Shown here: positions 20,096 to 31,076 of the stretch, piece after piece | Position numbering within the stretch: the stretch's first letter is position 1 | Layout of the letters: every line of letters starts with the position of its first letter | Assembly: GCA_020633435.1 (NCBI GenBank) | Contig: JACKDP010000016.1 | Span: forward strand, 1 to 42,345 | Direction: 5' to 3' | Length of the DNA: 42,345 nucleotides | Source of the DNA: Myxococcales bacterium | GTDB lineage: Bacteria > Myxococcota_A > Bradymonadia > UBA7976 > UBA1532 | Translations under genes and position numbers: made by a program | Notes under the pieces: generated by a model | Told to the model about the DNA's origin: nothing | What the model saw: only the letters and a program-made list of their open reading frames with translations | Databases searched by the model: none

Positions 20096-20844
20096 AGCTC
20101 GACTTTTCCGCCGCCCGGGCCGGCCAGGCCGGGTGCCCTTCGGAGCGGACGCTCGACGCCCTGCACCTGGGCGCGCTGCCCGAAGACGAGCGGGCCGCGG
20201 CGGCGGCGCACGTCGCGGGCTGCGGCGACTGCGCGGCCAGGCTCGCGGAGATTCAGCAAGGGTTTCAGGCGTTTGCCAGTCTCGACGAGCGCGCGGTGCT
20301 GGCGCGCATCCAGACCCGCCACGCCGAGGCGCAGGCCCGCCGCCCCTGGTGGCGCTTCGCGTGGCTGGCGCTGCCGGTGGGCGCCGCCGCGGCCCTGGCC
20401 GTCTTCGCGCTGCGGCCCGGGCCCGTCGATCCCGTCGAGCCGCCCGGCGTCCGGGCCAAGGGCGGGGCCGTCCTGCGGGTCATGCGGCAGCGGGGCGAGG
20501 CCCCGGCCGAGGAGATCCTGAGCGGCGCCGCTTGCCAGGCCGGGGATCGGCTGCGGTTCGTCGTCGATCTGCCCGCCGCGGGCGCCGTGCGCATCGTGGC
20601 CCGGGGGGAGGGGGACGCGCTGGTGCCCGTCTGGCCGGCCGTGGGCGCGGAGGCCATGGGCCCCGGGCGCGGCCAGGTCGTCCCGGGGGCGGTGGCCCTG
20701 GACGACGCCGGCGGGGACGAGCGCCTGTTCCTCATCCACTGCGCGGGCGCCGAGCCCGCCTGCACCCTCGCGGGCGACGCGCTGACCTGCCCGTCCGGCT
20801 GCACCAGCAGCGCCTTCGTCGTGCGCCGGGACCCGGCGCCGTGA
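20092..20844 (+). CDS. Zinc-type (ZAS) transmembrane anti-sigma factor
   Basis: 250 residues. The N-terminal cytoplasmic part has the anti-sigma zinc motif H-x3-C-x2-C (HVAGCGDCAARL, about residues 43-54) preceded by C15. One membrane helix lies near residues 87-105 (FAWLALPVGAAAALAVFAL). The outer ~140 residues are beta-rich (GDRLRFVVDLPAAGAVRIVARG) with four Cys near the end (HCAGAEPACTLAG, CPSGC), and resemble the DUF4384 type of domain often found beside caspase-like proteins. It should hold the ECF factor at the membrane until a periplasmic signal arrives. The start is GTG 20092, overlapping the sigma stop; its own stop overlaps the caspase start, again by GTGA. Confidence 0.85.
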   Translation: MKLDFSAARAGQAGCPSERTLDALHLGALPEDERAAAAAHVAGCGDCAARLAEIQQGFQAFASLDERAVLARIQTRHAEAQARRPWWRFAWLALPVGAAAALAVFALRPGPVDPVEPPGVRAKGGAVLRVMRQRGEAPAEEILSGAACQAGDRLRFVVDLPAAGAVRIVARGEGDALVPVWPAVGAEAMGPGRGQVVPGAVALDDAGGDERLFLIHCAGAEPACTLAGDALTCPSGCTSSAFVVRRDPAP

Positions 20845-22400
20845 GGCGGGCCGCCCTGAGCGGGCTGGCGCTGGCCCTGCTGCTCGGCAGCGTGGCCCAC
20901 GCGCTGCCCCCCGACAGCCACGTCGTCGTCATCGGCAACGGCTTCGGCGAGCCCGGCGAGGTGGGCCTGCGCTACGCCCACGACGACGCCCGCGCGGTGG
21001 CCGAGGTGCTGCGCGCCCTCGGCGACGTCCCCTCGACGCGCATCACGACGCTGCTCGATGGCTCCGCGGATGACGTGCAGCAGACGCTCGCGGGCCTCGC
21101 CCCCCGGCTGGCCGGCGCCAGCGTGCTGGTCGTCTTCTACTCGGGCCACGCCGACGCCGAGGGCCTGCACCTGGGCGGCACCTCGCTGCCCTTCGCGGCG
21201 CTGCAGGCGCAGATCCGCGCGCTGCCGGCCCGGATGAAGCTGCTCGTCATCGACGCCTGCCGGTCGGGAAATGCCACGCGCGTCAAGGGGTTGCGGCCCG
21301 CGCCCGAGTTCCGGGTGGACTTCGCCGACGAGGCGCTGGCCGAGGGCATGGCCATCATCACCTCCAGCACGGCCGGCGAGACGAGCCAGGAGAGCGATGC
21401 GCTGCAGGCGTCGTTCTTCTCGCACCACCTCGTCAATGCGCTGCGGGGGGCGGGGGATCGGGATGGCGACGGGGCCGTGACGCTGGCCGAGGCCTACGCC
21501 TACGCCTACGACGGGACGCTGCGCTCGTCGGGGCGCACCCTCGACCTGCAGCACCCGACCTACGCCTGGGACGTGAAGGGCCGCGGCGACCTGGTGCTGA
21601 CGCGCGTGGCCGACGCCGATCAGCGGGTGGGCCGCCTGGAGCTGGGGGAGCCGACGGTGCACCTCGTCACGGACGCGGTGGCGGGGCAGGTGGTGGCCGA
21701 GGTCAAGCCGAGCCGGGCCGGGGCGACGCTGGCCCTGCCGCCGCGGCGCTACCGGGTGCAGGAGCGGCAGGCTCGCGCCTACCTGGAGTACGACGTCACG
21801 CTGCGGGCGGGGGAGGTGGTGGCACTGCGGGATCGACCCCGGCAGCGCATCGAGTACGACCGCCTCGTGCGCAAGGGCGGGGGCGAGCGGACGGTGGTGC
21901 ACGGCCTGCGGGCGCTCGTCGGCGTCCGCAGCCAGCTCGTCGCGGACGAAGGCGCGATGCCCCAGCTCACCCTGGGCTACAGCGTCGACACCCCGTGGTT
22001 CTCGGGCGAGCTGCGGGGGCGGGCCGGCCAGGTGAGCGCGAGCGCGCCCGAGGGGCGGGCGCCGCGGCGGCACGAGGAGTATGCCGGGGCGCTCGTGCTC
22101 AGCCGGGCCGTGGATCTGGCGTGGCTCACGGTGGGCCTGGGCCTGGTCGGCGAGGTCGCCGTGCACCGGCAGGTCTTCACCGATGGCGACGCCCCGACGC
22201 GGCAGAGCACGACGGGCGGCTTCGGGGCGCTGGCGGCCGCGGAGCGGTGGCTCGGCGGCGGGCTGGCGCTGCGGCTGGAGGGCGGCCCGATGGCCACCGT
22301 CCTGCGGGCCGGCGAGGTGGAGCTGGGCGGCGAGGTGGACGTGGGCCAGCAGACGGCGCTGGTCTGGTGGGCGGCCGGGGGGCTGACGTGGCGGCTCTGA
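20841..22400 (+). CDS. Exported caspase-family (C14) protease with beta-rich C-terminal domain
   Basis: 519 residues. A signal peptide (RRAALSGLALALLLGSVAHA) is followed by a caspase-like domain (24-250) with VVVIGNGFGEPGEVGLRYAHDDA, the catalytic His in FYSGHADAEG (H103) and the catalytic Cys in VIDACRSG (C140). An EF-hand-like DRDGDGAVTLAEA loop follows. Residues 270-340 look like a PEGA or carboxypeptidase-type beta domain. Residues 345-519 show alternating hydrophobic strands ending in LTWRL, as in an outer-membrane beta barrel. Both catalytic residues are intact, so it may be an active metacaspase-like protease in the periplasm. Translationally coupled to the anti-sigma gene (GTGA); the next gene overlaps by 13 bp. 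Confidence 0.88.
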   Translation: MRRAALSGLALALLLGSVAHALPPDSHVVVIGNGFGEPGEVGLRYAHDDARAVAEVLRALGDVPSTRITTLLDGSADDVQQTLAGLAPRLAGASVLVVFYSGHADAEGLHLGGTSLPFAALQAQIRALPARMKLLVIDACRSGNATRVKGLRPAPEFRVDFADEALAEGMAIITSSTAGETSQESDALQASFFSHHLVNALRGAGDRDGDGAVTLAEAYAYAYDGTLRSSGRTLDLQHPTYAWDVKGRGDLVLTRVADADQRVGRLELGEPTVHLVTDAVAGQVVAEVKPSRAGATLALPPRRYRVQERQARAYLEYDVTLRAGEVVALRDRPRQRIEYDRLVRKGGGERTVVHGLRALVGVRSQLVADEGAMPQLTLGYSVDTPWFSGELRGRAGQVSASAPEGRAPRRHEEYAGALVLSRAVDLAWLTVGLGLVGEVAVHRQVFTDGDAPTRQSTTGGFGALAAAERWLGGGLALRLEGGPMATVLRAGEVELGGEVDVGQQTALVWWAAGGLTWRL

Positions 22401-23428
22401 CGCGCGGCTTGCTGGGGCTGGCGCTCCTGGGCTGCGGCGACCCGCTCGTCCAGACGGCGTATGAGGGGGAGCCCGTCTTCGTGCACCACCAGATGGTCCT
22501 GGATGGCGCCCAGCCGCCCGACGCGGTGAGCCCACGCTGGGGCGTCTTCTGGCTGCGGGGCGGCTTCGAGGCGGGCAACGTGGACGACGGCGTGGAGCAG
22601 CCCGGCACCAGCCGCCCCGCCGTCCGGTACCTGGGGGCGCTGCGCCTGTACGCGCCGCCGGCCCCCGCGCTGCTGGCCACCACCGCCGGCGGCGGCCGCT
22701 ACGGCATCGGCAGCCTGCTGCTGTACGACGACCGCGACGGCGACCGGCTGCGGGGCCCCGACGAGCCCATCCTGGGGACGTCCCAGCAGGCGCTCGTCTA
22801 CGCCCCCGCCGACCTCGACGCGCAGGCCTCGCCCACCAGGCGCCCGCTGCCCGCCGGCTTCCACGTCACGCGCTTCCCGCTCCCCTGCGAGCCGACCCGC
22901 GATGGCACGGAGGACTGCGGCTTGCCCATCGGCGACCCCTGCGTCCGGGCCGGGGACTGTGGCGCCGAGGCCACCTGCTGGCGCGAGCTCGGGCCCGGCT
23001 TCCCCGGCGGAATGTGTGTCGGGACGGGGAGTTGCGAGCAGTCGGGCACGGTGCGCTACGAGACGAGCGAGCGCCGCCAGCTCTACGTGGCGTGGCTGCC
23101 GGCCTGCGCCGAGGACGCCGACTGCCGCGTCGCCGCGGGCTACCACTGCGACCAGCTCCTGCGCGCCTGCCACGTCGACGCGCCCATCAGCCTCACGTAC
23201 GGCGAGGTGCCGACGCAGGGCCTCTGCCGCGATCCGCTCTCCGGCCTCGGGGATCGGAGCTGCGACGGCGTGGACTGCGTGGCGACGTGCCCCGCCGAGG
23301 CCCGCGGCGGCTGCGTCTGCGGCGACCGCGGCGAGGGCCCCGTCTGCGCGGCGCGCTGCCGCGTGGACCGGGAGTGCGACTTCGCCCCCAACCTGCTGCG
23401 GCGGTGCGTCGACGGCATCTGCCACTGA
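22388..23428 (+). CDS. Cys-rich lipoprotein
   Basis: About 346 residues. The signal peptide ends LLGLALLGC (lipobox LLGC). The first ~160 residues form a mixed domain (VRYLGALRLYAPPAPALLATT, GSLLLYDDRDGDRL). From about residue 160 it is Cys-rich with EGF/dickkopf-like spacing (CVRAGDCGAEATCWRE, CAEDADCRVAAGYHCDQL, CDGVDCVATC, CVCGDRGEGPVCAARC), ending in CVDGICH. It is probably a disulfide-bonded outer-membrane surface protein. GTG 22388 starts inside the end of the caspase gene (13-bp overlap), which makes coupling likely. No known family beyond the Cys pattern. Confidence 0.85.
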   Translation: MAALTRGLLGLALLGCGDPLVQTAYEGEPVFVHHQMVLDGAQPPDAVSPRWGVFWLRGGFEAGNVDDGVEQPGTSRPAVRYLGALRLYAPPAPALLATTAGGGRYGIGSLLLYDDRDGDRLRGPDEPILGTSQQALVYAPADLDAQASPTRRPLPAGFHVTRFPLPCEPTRDGTEDCGLPIGDPCVRAGDCGAEATCWRELGPGFPGGMCVGTGSCEQSGTVRYETSERRQLYVAWLPACAEDADCRVAAGYHCDQLLRACHVDAPISLTYGEVPTQGLCRDPLSGLGDRSCDGVDCVATCPAEARGGCVCGDRGEGPVCAARCRVDRECDFAPNLLRRCVDGICH

Positions 23429-23432
23429 CGCC

Positions 23433-23480
23433 GGGGTCGCCGGACCCCACGAGACCTCGGACTGTGCTGCGCAGGTCTCG
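23433..23480. terminator. Two consecutive hairpins without a T run
   Basis: Just after the lipoprotein stop: GGGGTC (23433-23438)/GACCCC (23443-23448) with a 4-nt loop, then CGAGACCT (23450-23457)/AGGTCTCG (23473-23480) with a 15-nt loop. Their position suggests a transcript end or processing barrier before the protease gene. Without a U tract, intrinsic termination is uncertain. Confidence 0.45.
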
Positions 23481-23582
23481 GATCGGGGGCGTGGAGCGCC
23501 GCGGAGGGCCGTCGGCTGGGCGCTGCTCATGCGGTATGCTTCTTGCGCAAGCAGGTGGGCGAGCGACCCAGGAGCGACACGC

Positions 23583-25670
23583 ATGGCACACGGTCTCTGG
23601 ATTTCCCGGCTTCTCCTCCTCGCGGCGGGCGCGCTGGCCGCGGGCTGCGCCGAGGGGGAGGGGGCGAAGATCGAGTTCACCGCCGATGACGCCATCACCA
23701 AGATCATCAACGGCCGCTTCACCTTCGAGCGGCCCGAGGTGGGCCTGCTGAACTGGAACGGCGGGGCCTGCACGGCCACCCTCATCCGCGACAACGTGGC
23801 CATCACGGCCGCGCACTGCGTGGGCTTCAGCACCAACGACGCCCAGGGCCGGCCCCTGGGCTCGTTCATCGTCCACCGCGACGGCCAGCAGGTCTTCCAG
23901 TACGCCTTCGACGCCCACATCGCCTACGGGCGCGACTTCGACCAGGGCGGCGACACCGACACCGACATCGCGCTGCTGCGGCTCATCCAGCGGGTGCCGG
24001 CCAACGTGGCGACGCCGGCGCGCATCGCGGCCCGCAAGCCCCAGGCGGGCGAGGCGGTGACGCTCTTCGGCTATGGCTGCGGCAACCGCCAGGACACGGG
24101 CGACTCGCACCAGGGCCGCAAGCAGAAGCTGCCGTTCGCCTCGGGGCGGACGACGAACCTCTGCCCGGGCGACTCCGGGGGGCCGACGTTCCTGGACGCC
24201 GACGGCACGCTCTTCCACATCAACAGCGCCTACAACACGCTGGACGGCACCGACCTCTTCGGCGACGCGGTGGCCATGGCGGCGCGCCTGAACCAGCAGG
24301 CGGACGCGTGGTCCGGGGGCCAGCAGCAGGCGCCCCCCGGCGGTGGGGAGGCCCCGGCCCCCGACCTGGACTGCGGCGGGCTCTTCGAGTGCCTGCGGGG
24401 CTGCGGCCAGGACCCGGACTGCGCCCAGGGCTGCGCGCGGCGCACGGGGGCCGAGCCCCGCCGGCGCTACGACGCGATGGTGGCCTGCAGCCAGGCGAGC
24501 CGCTGCCCCGACATGAGCTGCGTGCGCGACCAGTGCCCCGCGCAGGTGGCGGCCTGCTTCGGCGACGCGGGCGAGCCGGCCCCCGACCCGGATCCGGGCC
24601 CCCAGGCCGGCGACGGCGCCTGCGGGGACATGCTGCAGTGCATGAGCGACTGCCGGGCCAACGACGACCAGTGCCGCGGCGGCTGCTACGACCGCGGGGG
24701 CGCCGCGGCCCAGGCCGCCTACGACGCCCTCGCGGGCTGCGGCCAGGCCAACGCCTGCCAGGACGACGCCTGCTGGCGGCAGCGGTGCGGCGCCGAGCTG
24801 AGCGCCTGCCACGGCGGCGGCGGCGGCGGGGCCCAGCCCCAGGATCCGGGCCCCGCGCCCGGTGGGGGCCTGAGCTGCCTCGATCTGCTGCAGTGCGGCC
24901 AGCAGTGCGCCGGGGATCAGCAGTGCTTCAGCGGGTGCTGGGCCCAGGCGGCGGCCGGCGCCCAGCAGGCCTACCAGGCCTACAGCGGCTGCTTCTTCGA
25001 GAACGGCTGCCAGGACGGGGCCTGCGCGGAGCAGTTCTGCAGCGCCGAGTACGGGGCCTGCACCGGCGCCGGCGGCCCGGGCGGCTTCGACAACGGCGGC
25101 GGTGGCGGCTTCGATGACGGTGGCCAGGCGGGCGGGATGGCGTGCGCCGATGTCGTCGGCTGCATGCAGGGCTGCCGCTTCGGCGACCAGGCCTGCGCCC
25201 AGAACTGCTACTTCCAGGGCAGCCCGGAGGCCCAGATCGCCTACGCCGGCCTGGCGACGTGCGGGCTGAGCAACCTGTGCGCGGACGCCGGCTGCCTGCA
25301 GGCGTTCTGCCCCGCCGAGTACGGGCAGTGCTTCCAGGGCGGGTTCGCGGGCGGGGGCGGGTGCCCGAACGGCGGCGGGTGCCCGAACGGCGGGTGCCCC
25401 AACGGCGGCGGGTGCCCGAACGGCGGGTGCCCGAACGGCGGCGGGTGCCCGAACGGCGTGGCCAACGGCGGCGGCCTGCGCTGCATGGACATCATCGACT
25501 GCTTCGGCGGCTGCGCCGACGACGCCTGCGTGAACGCCTGCTACGGCCAGGGCTCGGCCCAGGGGCGGGCGGGCGTCGACGCCATCTACGACTGCGCCGG
25601 CCGGGCCGGCTGCCAGGACTACGACTGCGTCGAGCGCCAGTGCGGGGCCCAGCTCCAGGCCTGCTTCTGA
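23583..25670 (+). CDS. Trypsin-like serine protease lipoprotein with five Cys-rich modules
   Basis: 695 residues. The signal peptide ends GALAAGC (C22, lipobox). The S1 protease domain covers about 43-240, with the triad visible as His78 (ITAAHC), Asp128 (DTDIALL) and Ser198 (CPGDSGGP), so activity is likely. The rest is five copies of a ~60-residue module with ten Cys (for example CGDMLQCMSDC ... AYDALAGC ... CGAELSAC), beginning near residues 264, 350, 430, 520 and 635. Between copies 4 and 5 lies a Gly/Cys/Asn-rich GCPNGG repeat. AGGAG stands 7 nt before ATG 23583. It lies about 150 bp after the Cys-rich lipoprotein and may be expressed separately. It is probably surface-bound, with the modules acting as disulfide-locked stalk or binding units. 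Confidence 0.9.
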   Translation: MAHGLWISRLLLLAAGALAAGCAEGEGAKIEFTADDAITKIINGRFTFERPEVGLLNWNGGACTATLIRDNVAITAAHCVGFSTNDAQGRPLGSFIVHRDGQQVFQYAFDAHIAYGRDFDQGGDTDTDIALLRLIQRVPANVATPARIAARKPQAGEAVTLFGYGCGNRQDTGDSHQGRKQKLPFASGRTTNLCPGDSGGPTFLDADGTLFHINSAYNTLDGTDLFGDAVAMAARLNQQADAWSGGQQQAPPGGGEAPAPDLDCGGLFECLRGCGQDPDCAQGCARRTGAEPRRRYDAMVACSQASRCPDMSCVRDQCPAQVAACFGDAGEPAPDPDPGPQAGDGACGDMLQCMSDCRANDDQCRGGCYDRGGAAAQAAYDALAGCGQANACQDDACWRQRCGAELSACHGGGGGGAQPQDPGPAPGGGLSCLDLLQCGQQCAGDQQCFSGCWAQAAAGAQQAYQAYSGCFFENGCQDGACAEQFCSAEYGACTGAGGPGGFDNGGGGGFDDGGQAGGMACADVVGCMQGCRFGDQACAQNCYFQGSPEAQIAYAGLATCGLSNLCADAGCLQAFCPAEYGQCFQGGFAGGGGCPNGGGCPNGGCPNGGGCPNGGCPNGGGCPNGVANGGGLRCMDIIDCFGGCADDACVNACYGQGSAQGRAGVDAIYDCAGRAGCQDYDCVERQCGAQLQACF
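25357..25460 (+). repeat. GCPNGG coding tandem repeat
   Basis: A run of GGGTGCCCGAACGGC units, coding about six copies of GCPNG with extra Gly, inside the trypsin-like gene. Units alternate 15 and 18 nt. The repeat stays in frame and joins the fourth and fifth Cys-rich modules as a Gly/Cys linker. Confidence 0.85.
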
Positions 25671-25681
25671 CCGGCGGTCAG
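25667..25681. terminator. Short hairpin at the protease stop
   Basis: CTGACC (25667-25672) and GGTCAG (25676-25681) with a 3-nt loop; it includes the TGA stop. No T run follows. It may help end the protease transcript. Confidence 0.3.
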
Positions 25682-25804
25682 CCAGCAACGGGCCCCACAA
25701 CACCTGAATCCGCAACGGGTTTCCCGGCATCGAGTCGCGCGCGGCTGGCGCGCCGGGCTGGCGTCCGGTAGCGTGCGCGCCGCCACACGGAGGCGGAGGG
25801 ACCG

Positions 25805-26776
25805 ATGACCGAGGTGCTGGTGACGGGCGGGCGCGAGATCGCGCTGGAGCTGCACCACCTGCTGCGCGATCTGGATCCGGCCCGGTGGCGCGCCGACCTG
25901 CAGGATCGGGCCCGGGCCCGAGCGGCGCGCGTCATGGAGCTGGCCCGCGCCAGCCGGGCGGCCGAGGTCGTGGGCACGGGCTGGTCGGGCCTGCAGGCGC
26001 GCCTCGCCGAGCTGGCGGCGGCCGTCGAGCAGCACCTGCCGGCGGGGCACCTCAAGAACGGCGAGGCCCGCGCGGCCTGGCAGGCCTTCCGCGAGCGCGT
26101 CGCCCCGGCCTATGAGCGGCTGGCCCAGGGCCTCCGGCAGCACGCCGTGCACGTGCCCGCCCTGCGCCCCACCAACGTGGCCCGATCGGTCTTCCACGTC
26201 GCCTCCAGCCTGGTGGCCCTCGGCCTGCTGATGTGGCTGCCCTGGGCGGGCCAGGTCGCGGCGGCGGGGGCCTTCGCCGGCTGGGCGTGGTCGATGGAGA
26301 TCCTGCGACGGCGCTCCCCGCGCCTCAACGCCGTGCTGCTGCGCCACCTCGGCCACCTGGCCCACCCGCACGAGGCCTACCGGGTCAACTCGTCGACGTG
26401 GTTCGGCACGGGGCTCCTCATCCTGGCGCTCATCGGCTCGCCCGCGCTCAGCGGGGTGGGGCTGGCGATCCTCGGCCTGGCCGACCCGGCCGCGGGCCTC
26501 GTCGGCCGGCGCTACGGCACCATCAAGCTGGTGCACGGCCGGTCGCTGCAGGGCTCGGCGACGTTCTTCGTGGTGGGCCTCGCGGCGGCGTTCGGCGTGC
26601 TGGCGGGCCTGATGGGTCTGACGGCGGGCCAGGCCGCGGTGGTGGCCCTGGCGGCCGCGGCCCCGGCGACCATCGTGGAGCTCTTCTCGCGGACGGTCGA
26701 CGACAACCTGTCCATCCCGCTGTCGGCCGCGCTCGGCGCCTGGCTGGGGCTGATCGCGCTGGGTCTGGCGGCCTGA
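25805..26776 (+). CDS. CTP-dependent lipid kinase-like (dolichol kinase/DGK1 family) membrane protein
   Basis: 323 residues. The N-terminal ~120 residues are soluble and helical (ARARAARVMELARASRAAEV). A multi-helix membrane domain then resembles the SEC59/DGK1/phosphatidate cytidylyltransferase group: ILGLADPAAGLVGRRYGTIK, then HGRSLQGSATFFVVG, and VELFSRTVDDNLSIPL near the end. These Gly/Asp-rich loops match the CTP-binding region of DGK1-type diacylglycerol kinases and vitamin E pathway kinases. The likely reaction is CTP-dependent phosphorylation of a lipid alcohol; the substrate is unknown. GGAGGCGGAGG lies 5 nt before ATG 25805. It converges on the kinase tail at 26787. Confidence 0.8.
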   Translation: MTEVLVTGGREIALELHHLLRDLDPARWRADLQDRARARAARVMELARASRAAEVVGTGWSGLQARLAELAAAVEQHLPAGHLKNGEARAAWQAFRERVAPAYERLAQGLRQHAVHVPALRPTNVARSVFHVASSLVALGLLMWLPWAGQVAAAGAFAGWAWSMEILRRRSPRLNAVLLRHLGHLAHPHEAYRVNSSTWFGTGLLILALIGSPALSGVGLAILGLADPAAGLVGRRYGTIKLVHGRSLQGSATFFVVGLAAAFGVLAGLMGLTAGQAAVVALAAAAPATIVELFSRTVDDNLSIPLSAALGAWLGLIALGLAA

Positions 26777-26786
26777 ACTCGTTGAT

Positions 26787-28287
26787 CTAGAAAGTAAAAG
26801 GTGCCGGGTCGGTCTTCGGGGCCGCCGTCTTCGGGGCGGCGGGCGGAGACGTCTTGGGGGCCGCGGGCGGGGCCGTCGGCGGTGACGTCCAGGGGCGCGG
26901 GCAGGGGGCCGTCAGGGGGCGCGGCCGTCGGCAGGGGGCGGCCGTGGGCGGCGCCGTGGGCAGCGCGGTCGGCGGGCCGACGGCGGGGCCGTCTTCGGCG
27001 CGGGCGGCGGGGCCGTGGGCGGCGTCTTCCAGGCGGATCGGCGGCCGCTTGACCGCGCAGGCGGCGTCAGGCGTCGCGTCCGGCAGGGCGGCGTCGCGGG
27101 GGGCGGCGTCAGGCACCTGGGCGTCGCGGGCGGCCGCGTCCACCGGCGCCGCGTCGACGGGCGCGGCGTCCACCGGGGCCGCGTCGGCGGGGGCGGCGTC
27201 AGGCGCAGCGACGGGCGCGTCGACCGGCGCGGGCCCCCGAGCCACGGCTGCTCAGCCAGAGCACCGTCAGCGCCGCGGCCCCCAGCGCGCCCAGCAGCAG
27301 GCCCCAGCGCCACCGGCGCGGCGACGGCAGCTCCAGCGAGCCCGAGCGCGTGGCCAGCGTCGCCTCGTCGTCGCGCTCCTCGCCCTCCGCCGGGCGCGGC
27401 CGCCCGACGGGCACCGCCACCCCCGACAGGTCGGCGATGATGGGCCGCAGCAGCGCCAGCAGCGCGGCGCCATCCGCGGGCCGCTGGCTCGCCGTCTTCG
27501 CGAGGCACTGGTCCACGAGCGCCGCCAGGGCCGGCGGCACCATCGGGGCCTCCTCCGTGATGGGCCGGTGGGCCTCCTGCACGGCGGCCAGGCAGACGGC
27601 GGTGGCCGTCTCGCCCTCGAAGGGCGGGTGCCCGGTCATCAGCTCGTAGAGCATCGCGCCGACGGACCAGACGTCCGCTGGCGGCCCGCAGCGGCGCGGG
27701 TCCATCGCCTGCTCGGGGCTCATGTAGAAGGGGGTGCCCACCGTGAACCCGGTGCGGGTGGCGGTGTTGGCGCCCTCGACGTGCCGGGCGATGCCGAAGT
27801 CGAGCAGCTTCACGGGCCGCTGGCCCTGGGGGCCATCGAGGACGAAGACGTTGTCGGGCTTGATGTCGCGGTGGACGACGCCGGCGGCGTGGGTGGCGGC
27901 CACGGCCTCCAGCAGGCGGGCCATGACCCCCAGGGCCTCGACCAGGCTCGGGTTCTCGGCGCGGATCCACTCGCCGAAGCCCTGGCCCCGAAGCCGCTCC
28001 ATGGCGATGTAGAGGCTGCCGTCCACGTCGCGGCCGGCGTCGTAGACGGTGGCGATGCCGGGGTGGCCGATGGCCCCCGCCACCTGCACCTCGCGCAGGA
28101 AGCGCTCCACGCCGCGCTCGTCGCGCGTGGTGTGGCCGAAGAGGAGCTTGACCGCCACCTCCTGCTTCGTGACGACGTGCCGGGCCGACCAGACCTCGCC
28201 CATGCTGCCGGCGCCGAGGCGCTCTTCCAGGCGATAGCGCCCGCCGACGATGCGCGGCGTGGCCTCGGGGTTGGGGGTGTCGGTCAT
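26787..28287 (-). CDS. Ser/Thr protein kinase with Asp-Ala tail; apparent frameshift
   Basis: The kinase domain (about residues 12-295) has LGAGSMGEV, Lys47 (VAVKLL), HRDIKPDN (139-146), DFG (163-165) and GTPFYMSPEQ. A membrane helix follows near residues 335-352 (WGLLLGALGAAALTVLWL). In the given frame the protein stops at 27199. The expected tail, PAPVDAPVAAPDAAPADAAP and similar, continues in another frame to 26787. Removing one base from the five-C run at 27234-27238 (plus strand) joins the two as SSRGSGPAPVDA, so a single-base insertion is the simplest cause. Further down, Lys-Thr-Pro-rich repeats lie in two frames (26812-26851 versus 26991-27024), hinting at more indels. The start is ATG 28287, with GGAGAG upstream. 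Divergent from the kinase at 28454. Confidence 0.8.
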
Positions 28288-28453
28288 CGGGCGGGGCTCT
28301 CCAGATCGCCGGGCATCGTAGCAGGAGTTCCGGGAGCACCGAAGATCCCGCGCGCCGGAACCGCCGCCGGGAAAGTACGAGTAGAGCGGACAATCGGGTC
28401 GATTCGTTGCATAGATGAACTGTCCACGAATCCGGGTTATCCTCGGCGGCGAC
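28288..28453. promoter_or_regulatory. Divergent promoter region between two kinases
   Basis: 166 bp between two divergent Ser/Thr kinase genes. The stretch 28370-28440 is AT-richer than its surroundings and probably holds promoters for one or both genes. I cannot define -35/-10 boxes or an operator with confidence. Confidence 0.35.

Positions 28454-31076
<2,623 letters not shown>

Noticed and set aside
22902..22920. TGGCAC...TGC as a sigma-54 promoter
   Set aside because: The GG-to-GC spacing is one base too long and it lies inside a coding region.
25357..25460. GCPNGG repeats as a CRISPR array
   Set aside because: The units are short, uninterrupted by spacers, and read in frame as protein within the protease gene.
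19604..25670. Classic anti-phage system reading of the caspase and trypsin genes
   Set aside because: Both proteases carry signal peptides, and no NTPase sensor, nuclease or nucleotide cyclase is nearby, so a cytoplasmic defence system is not supported.
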